Source: Tetracentron sinense (lineage: Eukaryota; Streptophyta; Magnoliopsida; Trochodendrales; Trochodendraceae). Taken from it: a stretch of 64,000 nt of DNA. This document shows, one piece after another, positions 22,001 through 31,985 of the stretch (positions are counted from its first letter, which is position 1; each line of letters begins with the position of its first letter). The notes beneath the pieces are model-generated. The model ran no database searches and was not told the origin of the DNA. It saw only the letters and a program-made list of their open reading frames with translations. The position numbers and the translations under genes were made by a program. The stretch is from assembly GCA_015143295.1 (NCBI GenBank), contig CM026562.1:7716041-7780040 (forward strand), in the 5' to 3' direction.

Positions 22001-25000
22001 TTATCCATTTTAATTGTTTTAGAAACCTGAAAAACTTATAAATACACATTAAAGTTGATAAATAATTGAAATTCAATTTAGTTTTAAAATTTGTTTCAAT
22101 CCGCAATTTTTACAGGACTGAATCAATATGTAAAGAGGAGGAGATGGATAGTTAAATAATTTTTAATTTATGAAATATTATTAGGAAATTATTTAATTAT
22201 TTAATATTATTAAAAAGCCCTTATGGGCATAATATACAAATAAAAAAATTATAATCTTTACTAATATAAAGAGGATGCCCCATGTTCAAAACGTTGATTG
22301 AATCTTTTATAATTCTAAAATTACCTTTTGCTCTTATCTCGTCATCTTCTCATTCTTATCTTATATATAATGAGCCCTTGAAAACGTAGATTTTGCAAAA
22401 TTCTCAAACTACCCTTATCATAATATTTACTAATATAAAGAGGTTGCCCCATGGGCCTTTTGTAATTCCAAAACTACCCATATTTGAATGTTTGCTTGGT
22501 TCTCATACTACCCTTCACTCATCTATTTATTAGGCTTGAACTTCTCTACGGTTATAACCGAACTCCTTGGAGTCTGGTTACGCCACTGAGATCGCCATGT
22601 GTCCTTTTAAACACTCTTTAACCGTGGTTAAGATTCACCCACCCCTAAGGTTCACCCACTTATTATTGGATTTTAGAAAAAAAAATATCAAAAAAAATTT
22701 AAAGGGCATCTCCAGGAAGAAGGGACATTTGATAAGGTCTAAAAGAGTACGTTATTCCCAAGGAAGATGGTGTTAATGATTTAAAAAAAAATTAGCCTAT
22801 TAGTCTAGTCAAAAGTGTTTATAAAATCATTGCTAAACTATTAACATCTTGTCTCCTTTTAGTCATGGATTCAATCATCTCCCCACCTCAAGGGGCTTTT
22901 ATGAGGAGCAGAGAGATCCTAGATGACATTTTAATAGCGAATGAATGTTTGAATGAGAGAATTGAATTGGAATTCCCCTAGACTCATTTGTAAGATAGAT
23001 ATGGAAAAGACACATGATCATGTCAATTGGGACTTCTCTAGTAATTTATGGGCAAAATGAGCTTTGATATTAGATGGATTAGACATTGTATCTCTCCAGT
23101 CTCCTTTGCCTTGGTTAATGGATGTCCCGCTTGTTACTTCAGGAGCTCTCGGGGCTTGCATCAAGGATACCCTCTATCGCCATTCTTACTTAGCATTGCC
23201 TCTTGAAGTTCAATTCAAATTTATAGAGGCATGGAATCTATTCCTAACTCGTTTTTCAAAGAAGTTAGAAGGATGGAAATCCTTGTAGCTATCAAAAGGA
23301 AGTCGACTCACTGTATTTTATGTCTTTCCTAACTATCCTTGCCTCTGTGGTTTTCAAATTGGAAAGATTACAGAGAAAATTCCTTTGGAATGAACGAGTT
23401 GAGAAACATAAATATTCTCTAGTGGAATGAAAATCTGTAATTAATTTAATTAAGCTAGGAGGGGTGAATCTCCAACCTCTGGTGTAGGTGAATAAGGCTT
23501 TATTGAGCAAATGGTTATGGAGGTTTGGAGAGGAAAGGGATATGGGGTTGCGTTAGTTTGGGAGCCTAAAGTAGTGAAAGGGCTATATGGGTTAGCCTGT
23601 GGAGTGTGGAAAGCCATCATTCTTAATGTGTTTACGACTTTCTCCAAACTCAATAGGTTTAGGGTGGGGAACGGTTCTGAGGTTAGGTTTTGGGAAGACA
23701 TTTGGTGTGGGCAGAGTTCCCTACAAAGGGACTTGGGGAATCTCTTCTTAGCTTTGAGAAAAAATCTATGTATGGCTTCATGTTTTCAAGACTGGTGGAA
23801 TTGCAGCTTGGTCTCCTCACATGTGACCATTTGCAACATAGAGGGTGGAGGGTGACCAATCGTTGCTTTCTATTCCTTGAGGTAGGGGAGTCAGTTGACC
23901 GTCTCCTTCTTCGTTGTCTTTTTGCTTAAGCAATTTGGGGCCAATTCCTTCGCCAATTGGGTATCATCTGGATCTTTCCTTGCTCATTTCGAAGTTCTTT
24001 ATCAAGTTGGTTTTCGGTTACTTTCGAGGGTGGTCCAGTATCGATGATTTGGGCAATGCTTCTGGGGCCATTGGGTGGTCTATTTGGAAAGAAAGAAACA
24101 GGCGAGTGTTTTATGGTATTGGTTCTACTGAGGGTAGAGTATACCAGAAAGCTAGACAATTACTCCTAGCTTGGTGTGCCATAAAAAAATATTTTGATGA
24201 TGAGGGGTGGCTAGATAGGCTTCAATACCATTTTTATCTTCATAGTTGGCACTTTTGAATATTATGCTTTTAATTTTTTCTTCTCTCCTTGGTGCTTGGT
24301 CTTTGTTTCATATTCTGTGTGAACCTCTGATCTGCTTTTGATTGTTGTACTTTTTGCATGCTTCTATTTGTATCATGGTGTGATTACCTATAAAAAAAAA
24401 AAAAAAAAATAACGACTCTTAGGTGCCACCAGGGGATGTTGAACTTCACAGAAAAATTTCATGTTTCACTTCCCATTGTGGAGCAAATTTACTTGCATGT
24501 TTCACTTTAGGAGTGAACAGGGAGACAAAAACATTGTTTGTGGTCCCATCTCCAGAATGTGTTTTGTTTCTTTTTCTATTTTAATTTCCTTTTTCTCATT
24601 TTTCTTTTCTATATCTTTTTTTTTCTTAAAAGGCTTTTCAATCCAGTTACTGCTTCTCATTATCATGCTGTAATAATTTCATCTTTTTATTTTCTGTATG
24701 CTACGATTCTCTCATTGATAACATAATCTGATTCCAAAATCAGATATATATCGATATCTGCTTTCTGATAACAGCTTTGTATGCAAGAATAGTAAAACAA
24801 ATGTACGGAGGCAACAAACGAAAACAACTATACCACTTAGTTTGCGAACATTGACATAATATTTTCTTAAAGGGCATCCACCTATTTGTTTCATGCAATG
24901 TCAAATAATATGGCCATGAACTGTAAGCCAGAACCATTTATAAGTTAACTTTTAACTGAGGGCCTACAAAGAATGTTCACCAGAAGAAGGGCTGACAAAG

Positions 25001-27077
25001 GGCCTATAAATAATATGGTCAAGTTCTTTCACTTTAATTATGAGTAAGGAAATGAAACAAGTTACAAACAGTATTCGTCAGGGGAGTTACACCCTCTACA
25101 CTTTCAGCTTATATAGATACCTTCTGTTGTGCTGCTTCATCCATTCATCTAGTGCACTCCTATTGCTGATCTTACTTTTTAATGGATACTATCTACAGGT
25201 TGCGAAAGAAAATGCTGATGTCATCATAATGGATGATAATTTTGCGACTATAGTGAATGTAGCTAAATGGGGACGTGCAGTTTATATAAACATTCAAAAG
25301 TTTGTGCAATTCCAGTTAACAGTTAACGTTGTTGCTCTCATGATCAACTTTGTTTCCGCATGCATCTCAGGTGTGTCAGTCCGTGGAACTAACCTTTTGT
25401 ATGATCATCTTTGAGGGTTCTTTCAAATAAGACCCTGTTCTTTGTGTTGCATAGCACAACGAACCATAATAACTGTCAAGTAACTTTCAGGATCTGCTCC
25501 TCTTACGACTGTCCAGTTGCTTTGGGTCAACATGATTATGGACACTCTTGGTGCATTAGCACTAGCGACTGAACCTCCAAATGATGGACTGATGAAAAGA
25601 CCTCCTGTTGGGAGGGGAGTAAGTTTCATCACCAAGGCCATGTGGAGGAATATTATTGGTCAGAGTATTTATCAACTGGCCGTCCTTGCAGTTCTTGAAT
25701 TCGATGGGAAGTGGCTTCTGAAACTTAGTGGCTCAGATGCTGATTCTGTTCTCAATACTGTCATATTCAATTCCTTTGTGTTTTGCCAGGTATTGTTCAT
25801 TGGTTTTATATTTTTCGAAAAGCATGGAGTCTTTTATCACAGTTCATCTTACACTGTGCACCATATTATTGTCTTGGGGCTTGCATCCGAATTTTTTTAC
25901 GTTGTTTTCTGGTCCATGAATTCTTGTTGTAGTTGTGTTAGTTTGCTTCGAGGTTTTAAACTTTTGTTCCTTTTAAAGTAGATACATCTCATAGAAGTTT
26001 AAAGGAAGTATGGAAACACTACTGTAAAATTTATATAAACCATGATAATATTAGTTGAAAATATGCATTAAAAAAATTAGGAAATAACAAAGAGAACATT
26101 AATACACATTAAAAAATTTGGAATAGTATTATAAATGAGATCAACAGCAAGTGACATAAGCTATCGTGCAGTTGAAACTCTAAACCAAAGTACATATAAA
26201 AATTTTCTATAGCCATGGTCTTTGAGTGGTTCATAAAAAATGAAAAAAGATAATGACACCATTTTATCCCTAATAAATGTGATGGGAATCTTATGTAATA
26301 TGAACATAACAATCAAAACCCGTTTGTACCTTCTCATTATTAGCGAAAAAATGACATGAAAAAAATAGAATTTTAAATGGAATTACTATCTTAAACTAAA
26401 AACTTAAGTCATAAAAGCACTATCTAATAGCTAAATTATACATTGAGGACATATCATATGTAGACATGTGCATTTATGTTTTAATATATAGGTTTTGCAA
26501 AAGCTACATCATGAGATCTAAATACCAGATAGTTTTTCACAAATGGTAAGACACCATTCTAGTAATTTCCCCATCATACTAAATCAGTCAGTATTCTAAT
26601 AACCATACCTTTTCTAAACGATCATTGAGCATAAGCATGTTCTTGCAGTCACTACTTTTAAGTTCTAAATACCAGAGTTTTCTTGCTAACTGATACTGTG
26701 AACAAACTTTCAATGATCATACACTGACTGTGTTCTTTCCCCTGGTCTTGTTTTATCAGGTATTTAACGAAATAAACAGCCGTGATATAGAGAAAATAAA
26801 TGTTTTCCGTGGAATGTTCGACAGTTGGATATTCGTAATCATCATGGTCACCACATTGGCTTTCCAAGTGATACTAGTTGAGTTCTTGGGCAGTTTTGCT
26901 AGCACTGTGCCTCTAAGTTGGCAATTATGGCTACTCAGCATCTTAATCGGATCCATAAGCATGCCCATCGCCATTGTCCTAAAGTACATTCCTGTTGAAC
27001 GTCCGGCCGAGCATACAGACACTGTGAAACAGCATGATGGTTATGATGCAATCCCTAGTGGTCCAGAAATGGCATGA
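13007..27077 (+). CDS. ACA4/ACA11: autoinhibited Ca2+-transporting P-type ATPase (P2B, ACA4/ACA11 type), exons 2-7; first exon not in window
   Basis: Six exons (13007-13061, 13172-15111, 15204-15362, 25199-25370, 25491-25789, 26760-27077) with GT-AG introns and agreeing phases encode 980 residues. P-type motifs are complete: SGES at 13798, PEGLP in TM4 at 14167, phosphorylation motif DKTGT at 14296, KGASE (nucleotide binding) at 14671, TGDGTNDAP at 15285. The C-terminal transmembrane segments are in the last three exons. The end, [14 protein letters not shown], resembles Arabidopsis ACA4 (HDGYELLPSGP), a vacuolar-membrane Ca2+ pump. ACA4 has about 1030 residues. The missing 50-57 are the N-terminal calmodulin-binding autoinhibitory stretch, encoded by an upstream exon in this family. 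No break was seen, so it may be a working gene if exon 1 survives left of the window. The 9.8-kb intron is filled with LINEs and MITEs. The exact paralogue cannot be fixed by eye. Confidence 0.93.
13172..15111 (+). CDS. ACA4/ACA11: Ca2+-ATPase exon 3 (TM1-TM4, actuator, phosphorylation and nucleotide-binding domains)
   Basis: Acceptor TTGTACAG, donor GTCTCAG. Holds most of the pump: TM1-2 around 13440-13590, actuator loop with SGES, TM3-4 around 14010-14220 with PEGLP, DKTGT and the nucleotide-binding domain with KGASE, ending at PKIQ. The frame is open throughout. Confidence 0.95.
15204..15362 (+). CDS. ACA4/ACA11: Ca2+-ATPase exon 4 (hinge, TGDGTNDAP)
   Basis: Acceptor TTTACAG, donor GTTTGTT. 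53 codons in phase 0, from [11 protein letters not shown] to GIAGTE. Contains the Mg2+-binding hinge motif. The following intron is 9,836 bp. Confidence 0.95.
15715..17150 (+). mobile_element. LINE (L1-type) 3' fragment in the Ca2+-ATPase intron
   Basis: Decayed frames read like the region after RT in plant LINEs: [37 protein letters not shown] near 15760-15960. A zf-RVT-like stretch ([20 protein letters not shown]) follows near 16640-16720. The body is interrupted by a hAT-type MITE at 16095-16388. No RT core or endonuclease was seen. Many stops and frame changes indicate an old copy. Confidence 0.7.
16095..16388. mobile_element. hAT-type MITE 3, interior built from GCGAATTATTCGC words
   Basis: 294 bp flanked by perfect 8-bp duplications CTTAGTAC (16087-16094 and 16389-16396). 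The ends CTCTGTAACAAA and TTTGTCACTATG are inverted with mismatches. The interior is saturated with GCGAATTATT, TTCGCGAAT and CCGAATT words. It splits the LINE at 15715-17150, so it is younger than that copy. Confidence 0.78.
17151..18440. other. intron sequence with a 2-copy tandem repeat
   Basis: Nothing coding recognised. A tandem duplication with a period of about 121 bp occupies 17606-17850; both copies contain TTTCAAACATCTA, GATTGCCAGAGATTGGTAAC and TTGAATGATCTCA. Likely intronic or decayed repeat DNA. Confidence 0.5.
18440..19480 (-). mobile_element. LINE fragment (zf-RVT and RNase H-like parts), minus strand
   Basis: The minus strand encodes an RNase H-like segment (RVT_3 type) at 18473-18860 with [27 protein letters not shown] and [15 protein letters not shown], the pattern found at the C terminus of plant LINE polyproteins. 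Upstream on that strand (18960-19300) a Cys-containing stretch reads like the zf-RVT domain ([16 protein letters not shown]). Several stops and frame changes are present. Its orientation is opposite to the two flanking LINE fragments, so it was a separate insertion. Confidence 0.7.
20305..20660. repeat. foldback core (GATCNAATCACAACCAATTG family), copy 1
   Basis: The left arm holds GATCCAATCACAACCAATTG and TTAACTGTGGTTAAGATTC. The right arm holds the inverted forms ending GTGATTCGATCTC, around an AT-rich loop. The same family occurs at 34085-34415 and 35786-36151. Confidence 0.6.
20735..20941. repeat. short foldback element with TTATAACCGGACTCCTTGG ends
   Basis: The left end TTATAACCGGACTCCTTGG pairs with the right end CCAAGGAGTTTGGTTATAA in inverted orientation, about 200 bp in all. 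A half-copy with the same left end lies at 22549-22700. The interior contains GTTCAACC and AGATTCACTAACCC words shared with the larger foldbacks. Confidence 0.6.
21497..22700. repeat. repeat DNA interrupting the LINE, with a GGGCCGGAGCCAGG end
   Basis: Begins with GGGCCGGAGCCAGGAATTT, an end related to the TAGGGGCGGAGCC family. It continues with GGGGGCATAGCCCGAAAAT and TCATTTCGTCTATACATTTT, which match the 33764 element, then passes into AT-rich sequence with no coding signal. A half foldback (GGTTATAACCGAACTCCTTGG) lies at 22549-22700. A clean right end was not found. Confidence 0.45.
25199..25370 (+). CDS. ACA4/ACA11: Ca2+-ATPase exon 5 (TM5-TM6)
   Basis: Acceptor ATCTACAG, donor GTGTGT, ends in phase 1. 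Starts [15 protein letters not shown] and contains the TM5 segment [20 protein letters not shown], including the conserved Asn and Ala positions of the Ca2+ site region. A damaged copy lies at 31986-32143. Confidence 0.94.
25491..25789 (+). CDS. ACA4/ACA11: Ca2+-ATPase exon 6 (TM6-TM8)
   Basis: Acceptor TTTCAG, donor GTATTG. Contains [20 protein letters not shown] (TM6 with the Ca2+-liganding Asn and Asp) and [10 protein letters not shown]. Only the 3' part of this exon survives in the downstream copy. Confidence 0.94.
26760..27077 (+). CDS. ACA4/ACA11: Ca2+-ATPase exon 7 (TM9-TM10, C terminus)
   Basis: Acceptor TTTTATCAG. Starts [16 protein letters not shown] and ends [12 protein letters not shown] with stop TGA at 27075-27077. 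Plant ACA pumps have a short C terminus because the regulatory region is N-terminal, and this agrees. Confidence 0.95.
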   Translation, partial: VFNEINSRDIEKINVFRGMFDSWIFVIIMVTTLAFQVILVEFLGSFASTVPLSWQLWLLSILIGSISMPIAIVLKYIPVERPAEHTDTVKQHDGYDAIPSGPEMA

Positions 27078-27118
27078 GAGAGAAAGATGCATGGATATTG
27101 TCATGGGCCAACCAACGG

Positions 27119-27590
27119 ATGGATTACCTCTAGCAGATGCCTGAGATCTACACTCAAGCACCACTCTTCAGCTAATGTGTGGTTCCACTAAGGAGGTGAT
27201 AGCATGCATGTCGCATATTCCGTTGGACATTACATGCATACCTTCCCTACCTTTCCAGTTTGCCAAGTGTGTTCTTTGACACCTATTAATTGTGGTTAAG
27301 ATTTACCGTCCTTAGGGTTAAACAATCTAACCTTAGCTTTTAGAAAAATATCTTTAAAAAATTAACCACATGAATGAGTGAAATCATAACCAAGGTTACT
27401 TTTTAAAGATAATTTTCCGGTTAATGGATGTCAAAGAGGACATGTGGCGAGCTTGGGAGGTGTGCGTGTACCACTCAACGTAATGTGCAATGCATGTTAT
27501 CACTCTCCCTTAGTTAAATGCTTTCCAACGCCGTCAGCTGAAGAGTGGTGCCCGAGTGTCGATCTTGGGCATCTGCCAGAGGTAATCCAA
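27119..27590. repeat. foldback element just downstream of the Ca2+-ATPase stop
   Basis: The left arm starts GGATTACCTCTAGCAGATGC and the right arm ends GCATCTGCCAGAGGTAATCC. The arms, about 130 nt each, include CACTCTTCAGCT and AGCTGAAGAGTG. It begins about 41 bp after the stop codon, so it probably lies in the 3' UTR. The interior carries the TTAATTGTGGTTAAGATT and AACAATCTAACCTTAG words of the other foldbacks. It is also present in the duplicated copy (about 33669-34972), so it predates the duplication. Confidence 0.72.
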
Positions 27591-27626
27591 CACTGATGCC
27601 ATAGCCCAGAGTTTAGATTTCAGATT

Positions 27627-27820
27627 TTCTCTGGTGGACGCCCGAGGTGGGTGCTTGGGCATCTACAAATTAATGGACATGTCGCGACAAAAGGGAAAGA
27701 AGTCATTTCATTTTCTCCCCATGATTTTAACCTCCCAATTAATATCTCTCCCCTTTTTGTTGCCACATGTCCATTGATTTGTGGATGCCGAGCACCCACC
27801 TCGGGCGTCCGCCAGAGAAT
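27627..27820. repeat. foldback MITE with TCTCTGGTGGACGCCCGAGG ends
   Basis: Arms of about 75 nt: left TCTCTGGTGGACGCCCGAGG, right inverted CCTCGGGCGTCCGCCAGAGA, with GGACATGT words inside. The duplicated copy (near 34985) lacks it, so it entered the parental unit after the duplication or was lost from the copy. Confidence 0.7.
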
Positions 27821-28228
27821 ATCAGAAGCCTTATAATACCACGTGTAGTCGAGCCATTGGATATGGGAATAATTGCATAATAACAGCCAGATCAATCATG
27901 TTATTAATCCCATATCCAATGGCTCTTATTCACACGGTATTGTATAACTTACCGCCTGAGCTATCACATCAGTGCTAGTTCGCCTTAACATCCCTCGGTG
28001 GTTTTTTTTTTTAATGCATTTTGGGCTTTGGTTGTATATATACAATTTCTTTTTGCAATGAAATTTGGCTGGGAACAGAGTTTAGTTATGTAATTCTTTC
28101 TTATTTTAAAGTGATTTTGCAATTCTTTTCTTGCAGGATTTTCCAAATTTTCTATTAAATGGTAAAAAGATATGTTACTCCTTAATTATGTTGTGATTTG
28201 TATACAATTCTATTATTATGGAGTTATA

Positions 28229-28640
28229 TGTTAGGATTAGAAATTGGGTAAATTATAGTTGGTTTATGATTTGATTTTTTGTTTAGTGTGAGGTTTGGCT
28301 CAAATTTTGTATATGGGTTTTGTTGGGAAGTTGGTATGGATTTTACCCGGATCCTTGATGACCCGATTTGACTTGTATTTCTGACCCGTTTTATCTTTTC
28401 ATTGTAACCCTAGATATATAAAGGGTTTTCTTTGAAGATGCGGGATAAGAGGTTTTTTTGAGGGTTTTAGAAGAGGGTTTTGAGAGAGTTTTTGTACAAT
28501 GTTTTTCTCCCGTATTCGTAGTGGATTTCTTGTCGTTTTCTCCTGTGATGTAGGCACCTTGACGAACCACGTATATCTTGTCTCTTTTGTGCGATTGTTT
28601 GTTTTCTTATTTCTCTAGATTTGTCGAACTGGTTATAACA
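28229..28640. repeat. solo LTR, Ty1/copia type
   Basis: 412 bp starting TGTTAGGATTAG and ending GGTTATAACA, with the CGAACCACGTATATCTTGTC word that is also seen in the U5 regions of two other copia LTRs here. The flanks are TTATA on the left and TTTATA on the right, a near-perfect 5-bp target duplication offset by one base. No internal region. Fossil. Confidence 0.6.
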
Positions 28641-29243
28641 TTTATAAATAAACGTAGGGTTTAGGCTTATTAGATAAGCTAAGAATGTGAGTGTTTAGGG
28701 CTTCTAGGGAGAGCAGGTTGCTTTTGGGGAGAGTCCTAATAGTTCTCATAAAAAGTGCTGGCTTTTGAGAAGAAGAGTGGTGACTCTTGTGAAAACAAGA
28801 AGCTCTTAGAAAGAAGAGCGTGAGCTCTTAGAAAGAAGAGTGGACTCACGGAAAATCCTTGTGGCTCTGATAGAGAGCATATTCTTGATATTTGAAAGTG
28901 CTCATTGTACCATGTAATCTTTGCATAGTAGAAATTCTTGATTGTCTTCATCCATGGATGTAATCCTATTAGGGTGAATCACGTATATTTTTATGTTGTA
29001 TGTTTTGAATAATTTCAAGTTTTGTTTATCATATTATCTTGTTATCCCAAGATCACATTTTTCAGCACAATAGATTCTCCATTGAGGTTTTTCCTGATTA
29101 ACCCTTAAGAATGGGTTTGTTCTCCACATTGTAAAAACCCTTCTTATAAGAGACTTATGAGAATTTTCTCATGTCTTGTTTATGAAAAGTCTAAAACACC
29201 CCTCCACTACCACCGAAAGAATAGTTTTGAAAGAAGAAGAGGT
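28641..29243. other. unclassified non-coding stretch with LTR-like features
   Basis: Contains local repeats of AAGAAGAGTG and AGCTCTTAGAAAGAAGAG (28765-28850) and the words CATCCATGGATGTAATCC and CACGTATATTTTTATG, which recall the U5 part of copia LTRs. No defined ends or coding sequence. The second unit of the segmental duplication begins at about 29244. Confidence 0.4.
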
Positions 29244-29982
29244 ACCATTTATATCTTCATAGTTAGCACTTCTGATTATTATGTTTTTTGTTTTTTCTTC
29301 ACTACTTGTGCTTGGTCATTGGTTCATATTTTGTGTGAACCTTTGATCTGCTTTTTATTGCTTTTTATTGTTGTACTGTTTGCATATGGCTCTTTGGTTT
29401 CTCAACTTAGGTGCACCCGGAGATGTTGAACTTCACAGAAAAATTTAATGTTTCACTTCCCATTGTGGAGAAAAGGTACATACATGTTTCACTTTAGGAA
29501 TGAACAGGAAGGAGACAAAACAAATTGTTTGTGGTCCCATCTCCAGAATGTGCTTAGTTTCTTTTTCTATTTTAATTTCCTTTTTTTTCATTATTTTTTT
29601 CTATATAATTTTTTTTTCAGGATTTTCAATCAAGTTACTGCTTCTCATTATCATGCTGTAATAATTTCATCTTTATCTTTTCTTTATGCTACGATTCTCT
29701 CAATTATAACATAATTAGATAACTATATCTGCTTTCTGATTACAGCTTTGTATGCAAGAATGAAAAAATGTACGAAAGCAACTATCGAAAACAGCTATAC
29801 CACTTAGTTAGCGAACATTGACATATAATTTTCTTAAAGGGCATCCACCTATTGTGTCATGCAATGTCAAATAATATGGCCATGAACTGCAAGCTAGAAA
29901 CATAAGTTAACTTTTGACTGTGGGCCTACCTTTAATGGTCACCAGAAGAACGGCCACTGAAAAAGGGCCTATAAAATAGGAC

Positions 29983-31470
29983 TTTGCTACTGAGATCCCA
30001 TGCTCTAAGAGCATAGAATTTCAGGTGGGGGCCATTTAACATGGTAGGCCCCCACCTGAAATCCCATGCTCTTAGAGCATGGTCTCGGCCCTAAGGGGGA
30101 AGACTTTGCTACTTAGACCCCCCCCCCCCCCCCCCCCCCCTCCCTCCCTCCCAATTAGGGCTGAGACCATGCTCTTAAGAGCATGGTCTCGGTGGTCTCG
30201 ACCCTAAGGGGGTCTTAGAAGCTTTATCCTAAATAATAGGACTTTGTTACTGACCATTAGGGCCGAGACCATGCTAATGGAGAATGGAATCTTCATCAGG
30301 TGAGTCGTCTAATCTCTCCTTCTATTATTGATGGTATCAAAAGATGAGAATTTTGCTATTGTAAAGGATGAAGAAGATAAATTCATCTGGACCTTAACAA
30401 CTTCAGGTGAATTCTCAGTTCAGTCTGCTTAGAATTCTTTAAGGCACAATGACAATATTCTTGAATGGACCAAATCGGTTTGAAATCCAATTATTCCTAC
30501 CAAAATCAGAGTTTTTTGCTGGAAAGTTATGCATAATGTCATTCCTAATTATTTACGGATTCAAGAGATTGGCATTCCTATGGTTAGCAAATGTTGTTGC
30601 TGTCATAATCCTAATTCAGAGAACGTTAATCATCTGCTTAATAGTAGTGAGATGACTTCTTTGATTTGGTGGTTTTATTCCTCCAGGTGTTTCATTCCTT
30701 ACTTTCCTCATGATTCTATCCATTGCACTATTACAAGATGGTTCTATGCGGCTTCAATTAGGAAAAATGAGCTTTTTATTCTTATTCCAACCTTGGTAGT
30801 CTGGGAAATCTGGATAGAAAGGTGTAAGAGGAAATTTGATACTTATTTGAGAAATCATAAAGCTCTTATAACGTCTATCAATTGAAAGGTGTGTGATATT
30901 AATAGTTGCATGAGGAACAGTCTAGATATTTCTCCATTATTTCCTGCTATTTCTCCCCATCCTAACAGATTTCAGATGCTTGTTGTTAAATGACTTTATC
31001 CTTCTCAGTCAAGAATAAAATTGAACATTGATGGTGCTTCCGGAGGCAATCCAGGTAATGCTAACAGGGGTGGTATTATAAGAGATCATAATGGTGATTT
31101 TATTGCTTGTTTCTTTTCTCATTATGGTATTTGCTCCAATTATATAGCGAAAACGAGAGCTCTTCTAAATGGATTATTGTTGTGCCATAATCTAAATATT
31201 CATAACTTGATCATTGAATCCGATTCTAAGAGTCTGGTTGATGTGTGGAAAGGGACAACTTCAGCTTCTTGGAAAGCTTGGTATTGGGATAATAAGATTA
31301 AGGATGTTTTGCGGCTATAGTGAATGTAAAGCCAATTAAAGGTAGGCCACCAGAGCATGGGATTTCAAGTGGTGGCCACCATTTTCAATGGGCCCCACCT
31401 AAAATCCAGTGATCGGCAACACAATCTCGGTGCTCTCAACACTAAGACGGTCTCAATAGCAAAGTTGTCA
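29983..31470 (+). mobile_element. foldback-bounded insertion carrying a LINE zf-RVT/RNase H fragment
   Basis: The left border ACTTTGCTACTGAGATCCC pairs with the inverted right border TCTCAATAGCAAAGT near 31440-31458. The left part (29995-30090) is itself a hairpin with arms containing CAGGTGGGGGCC and GGCCCCCACCTG. A C-run of about 25 nt and further ACTTTG(C/T)TACT starts follow to 30250. Within it, 30380-30890 reads like the zf-RVT domain (ILIPTLVVWEIWIERCKRKF) and 31021-31316 like the RNase H tail ([33 protein letters not shown]) of a plant LINE, with breaks. Either a TIR element captured a LINE piece, or a LINE entered nested MITEs. Confidence 0.55.
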
Positions 31471-31985
31471 TTTAAACTCATTTTCTTCGCGCAACGAAGA
31501 CATGGGTTATTGTTTTCTATGAAGAGAAAAACAATGTGTTGTCCACCAAAAAAGAAAGTGAGTCTTTAAAGTGTTACTAGCATTATCTAAGGATAAAATA
31601 GTTTGAGTCTAGCCGATCTGATGGAGAGATCTTGGATCAGCTTCACTGACTCGATTAATTATATACATATAATATATTAATAGTCATTATTATTTTTAAT
31701 CTAATTAAAATTCTATATTTGCAGTTTTTGAGTCTAATTAGACTACTTAAAACTTAAATTAAAGGAATTCACCTACTTTCCAAATTCAAGAAATTTTCAC
31801 TCTCCTTTAAAAGAAGGTGAAGTGGTGTTACTTTTACTCATTGCTTTTGCAATCTCATTTCTTTTAAAATCTCAATTAATAGTTGTCACTTTTTATAGAG
31901 AGTACGATTTTTTTTTTTATAATTTGGAGAATAGGGCTAGCATTCCTCTAATAAGGCTAGCTTCAGCTTCTGCCCATTTTGGTAG
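31471..31985. other. unrecognised non-coding stretch in the duplicated unit
   Basis: Not homologous to the corresponding part of the parental unit (25005-25208). AT-rich, no coding signal and no clear termini. It separates the LINE-bearing insertion from the ATPase pseudo-exons. Confidence 0.5.

Larger units (their letters stand above)
19870..24409 (+). mobile_element. LINE (L1-type), long decayed copy with poly(A), split by TIR elements
   Basis: From left to right: [15 protein letters not shown] (19900), [20 protein letters not shown] (21380-21440), RT core remnants [29 protein letters not shown] and [15 protein letters not shown] (22810-23035), [19 protein letters not shown] (23650-23705), and zf-RVT-like [20 protein letters not shown] (23855-23915). 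It ends in poly(A) at 24392-24409. Interrupted by the element at 20189-21358 and by repeat DNA in about 21497-22690. No endonuclease domain was found. Its 3' tail is part of the duplicated segment, so it predates the duplication. Confidence 0.82.
24227..28180 (+). repeat. segmental duplication, parental unit (Ca2+-ATPase 3' end)
   Basis: Sequence from ACCATTTTTATCTTCATAG (about 24227) to about 28180 aligns in direct orientation with 29244-35360. It covers the LINE tail, the poly(A), the intron, ATPase exons 5-7, the foldback after the stop codon and flanking DNA. This unit holds the intact exons. Confidence 0.85.

Noticed and set aside
24461-24673. Hydrophobic open frame, with a similar one at 29448-29714
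   Set aside because: Both are T-rich intron sequence, related because of the segmental duplication, and the frames differ between the copies.
30115-30140. Long C homopolymer as a special signal (also 41424-41442 and the G-run at 20204-20226)
   Set aside because: Most simply polymerase slippage in repeats. Length is uncertain in sequencing data.
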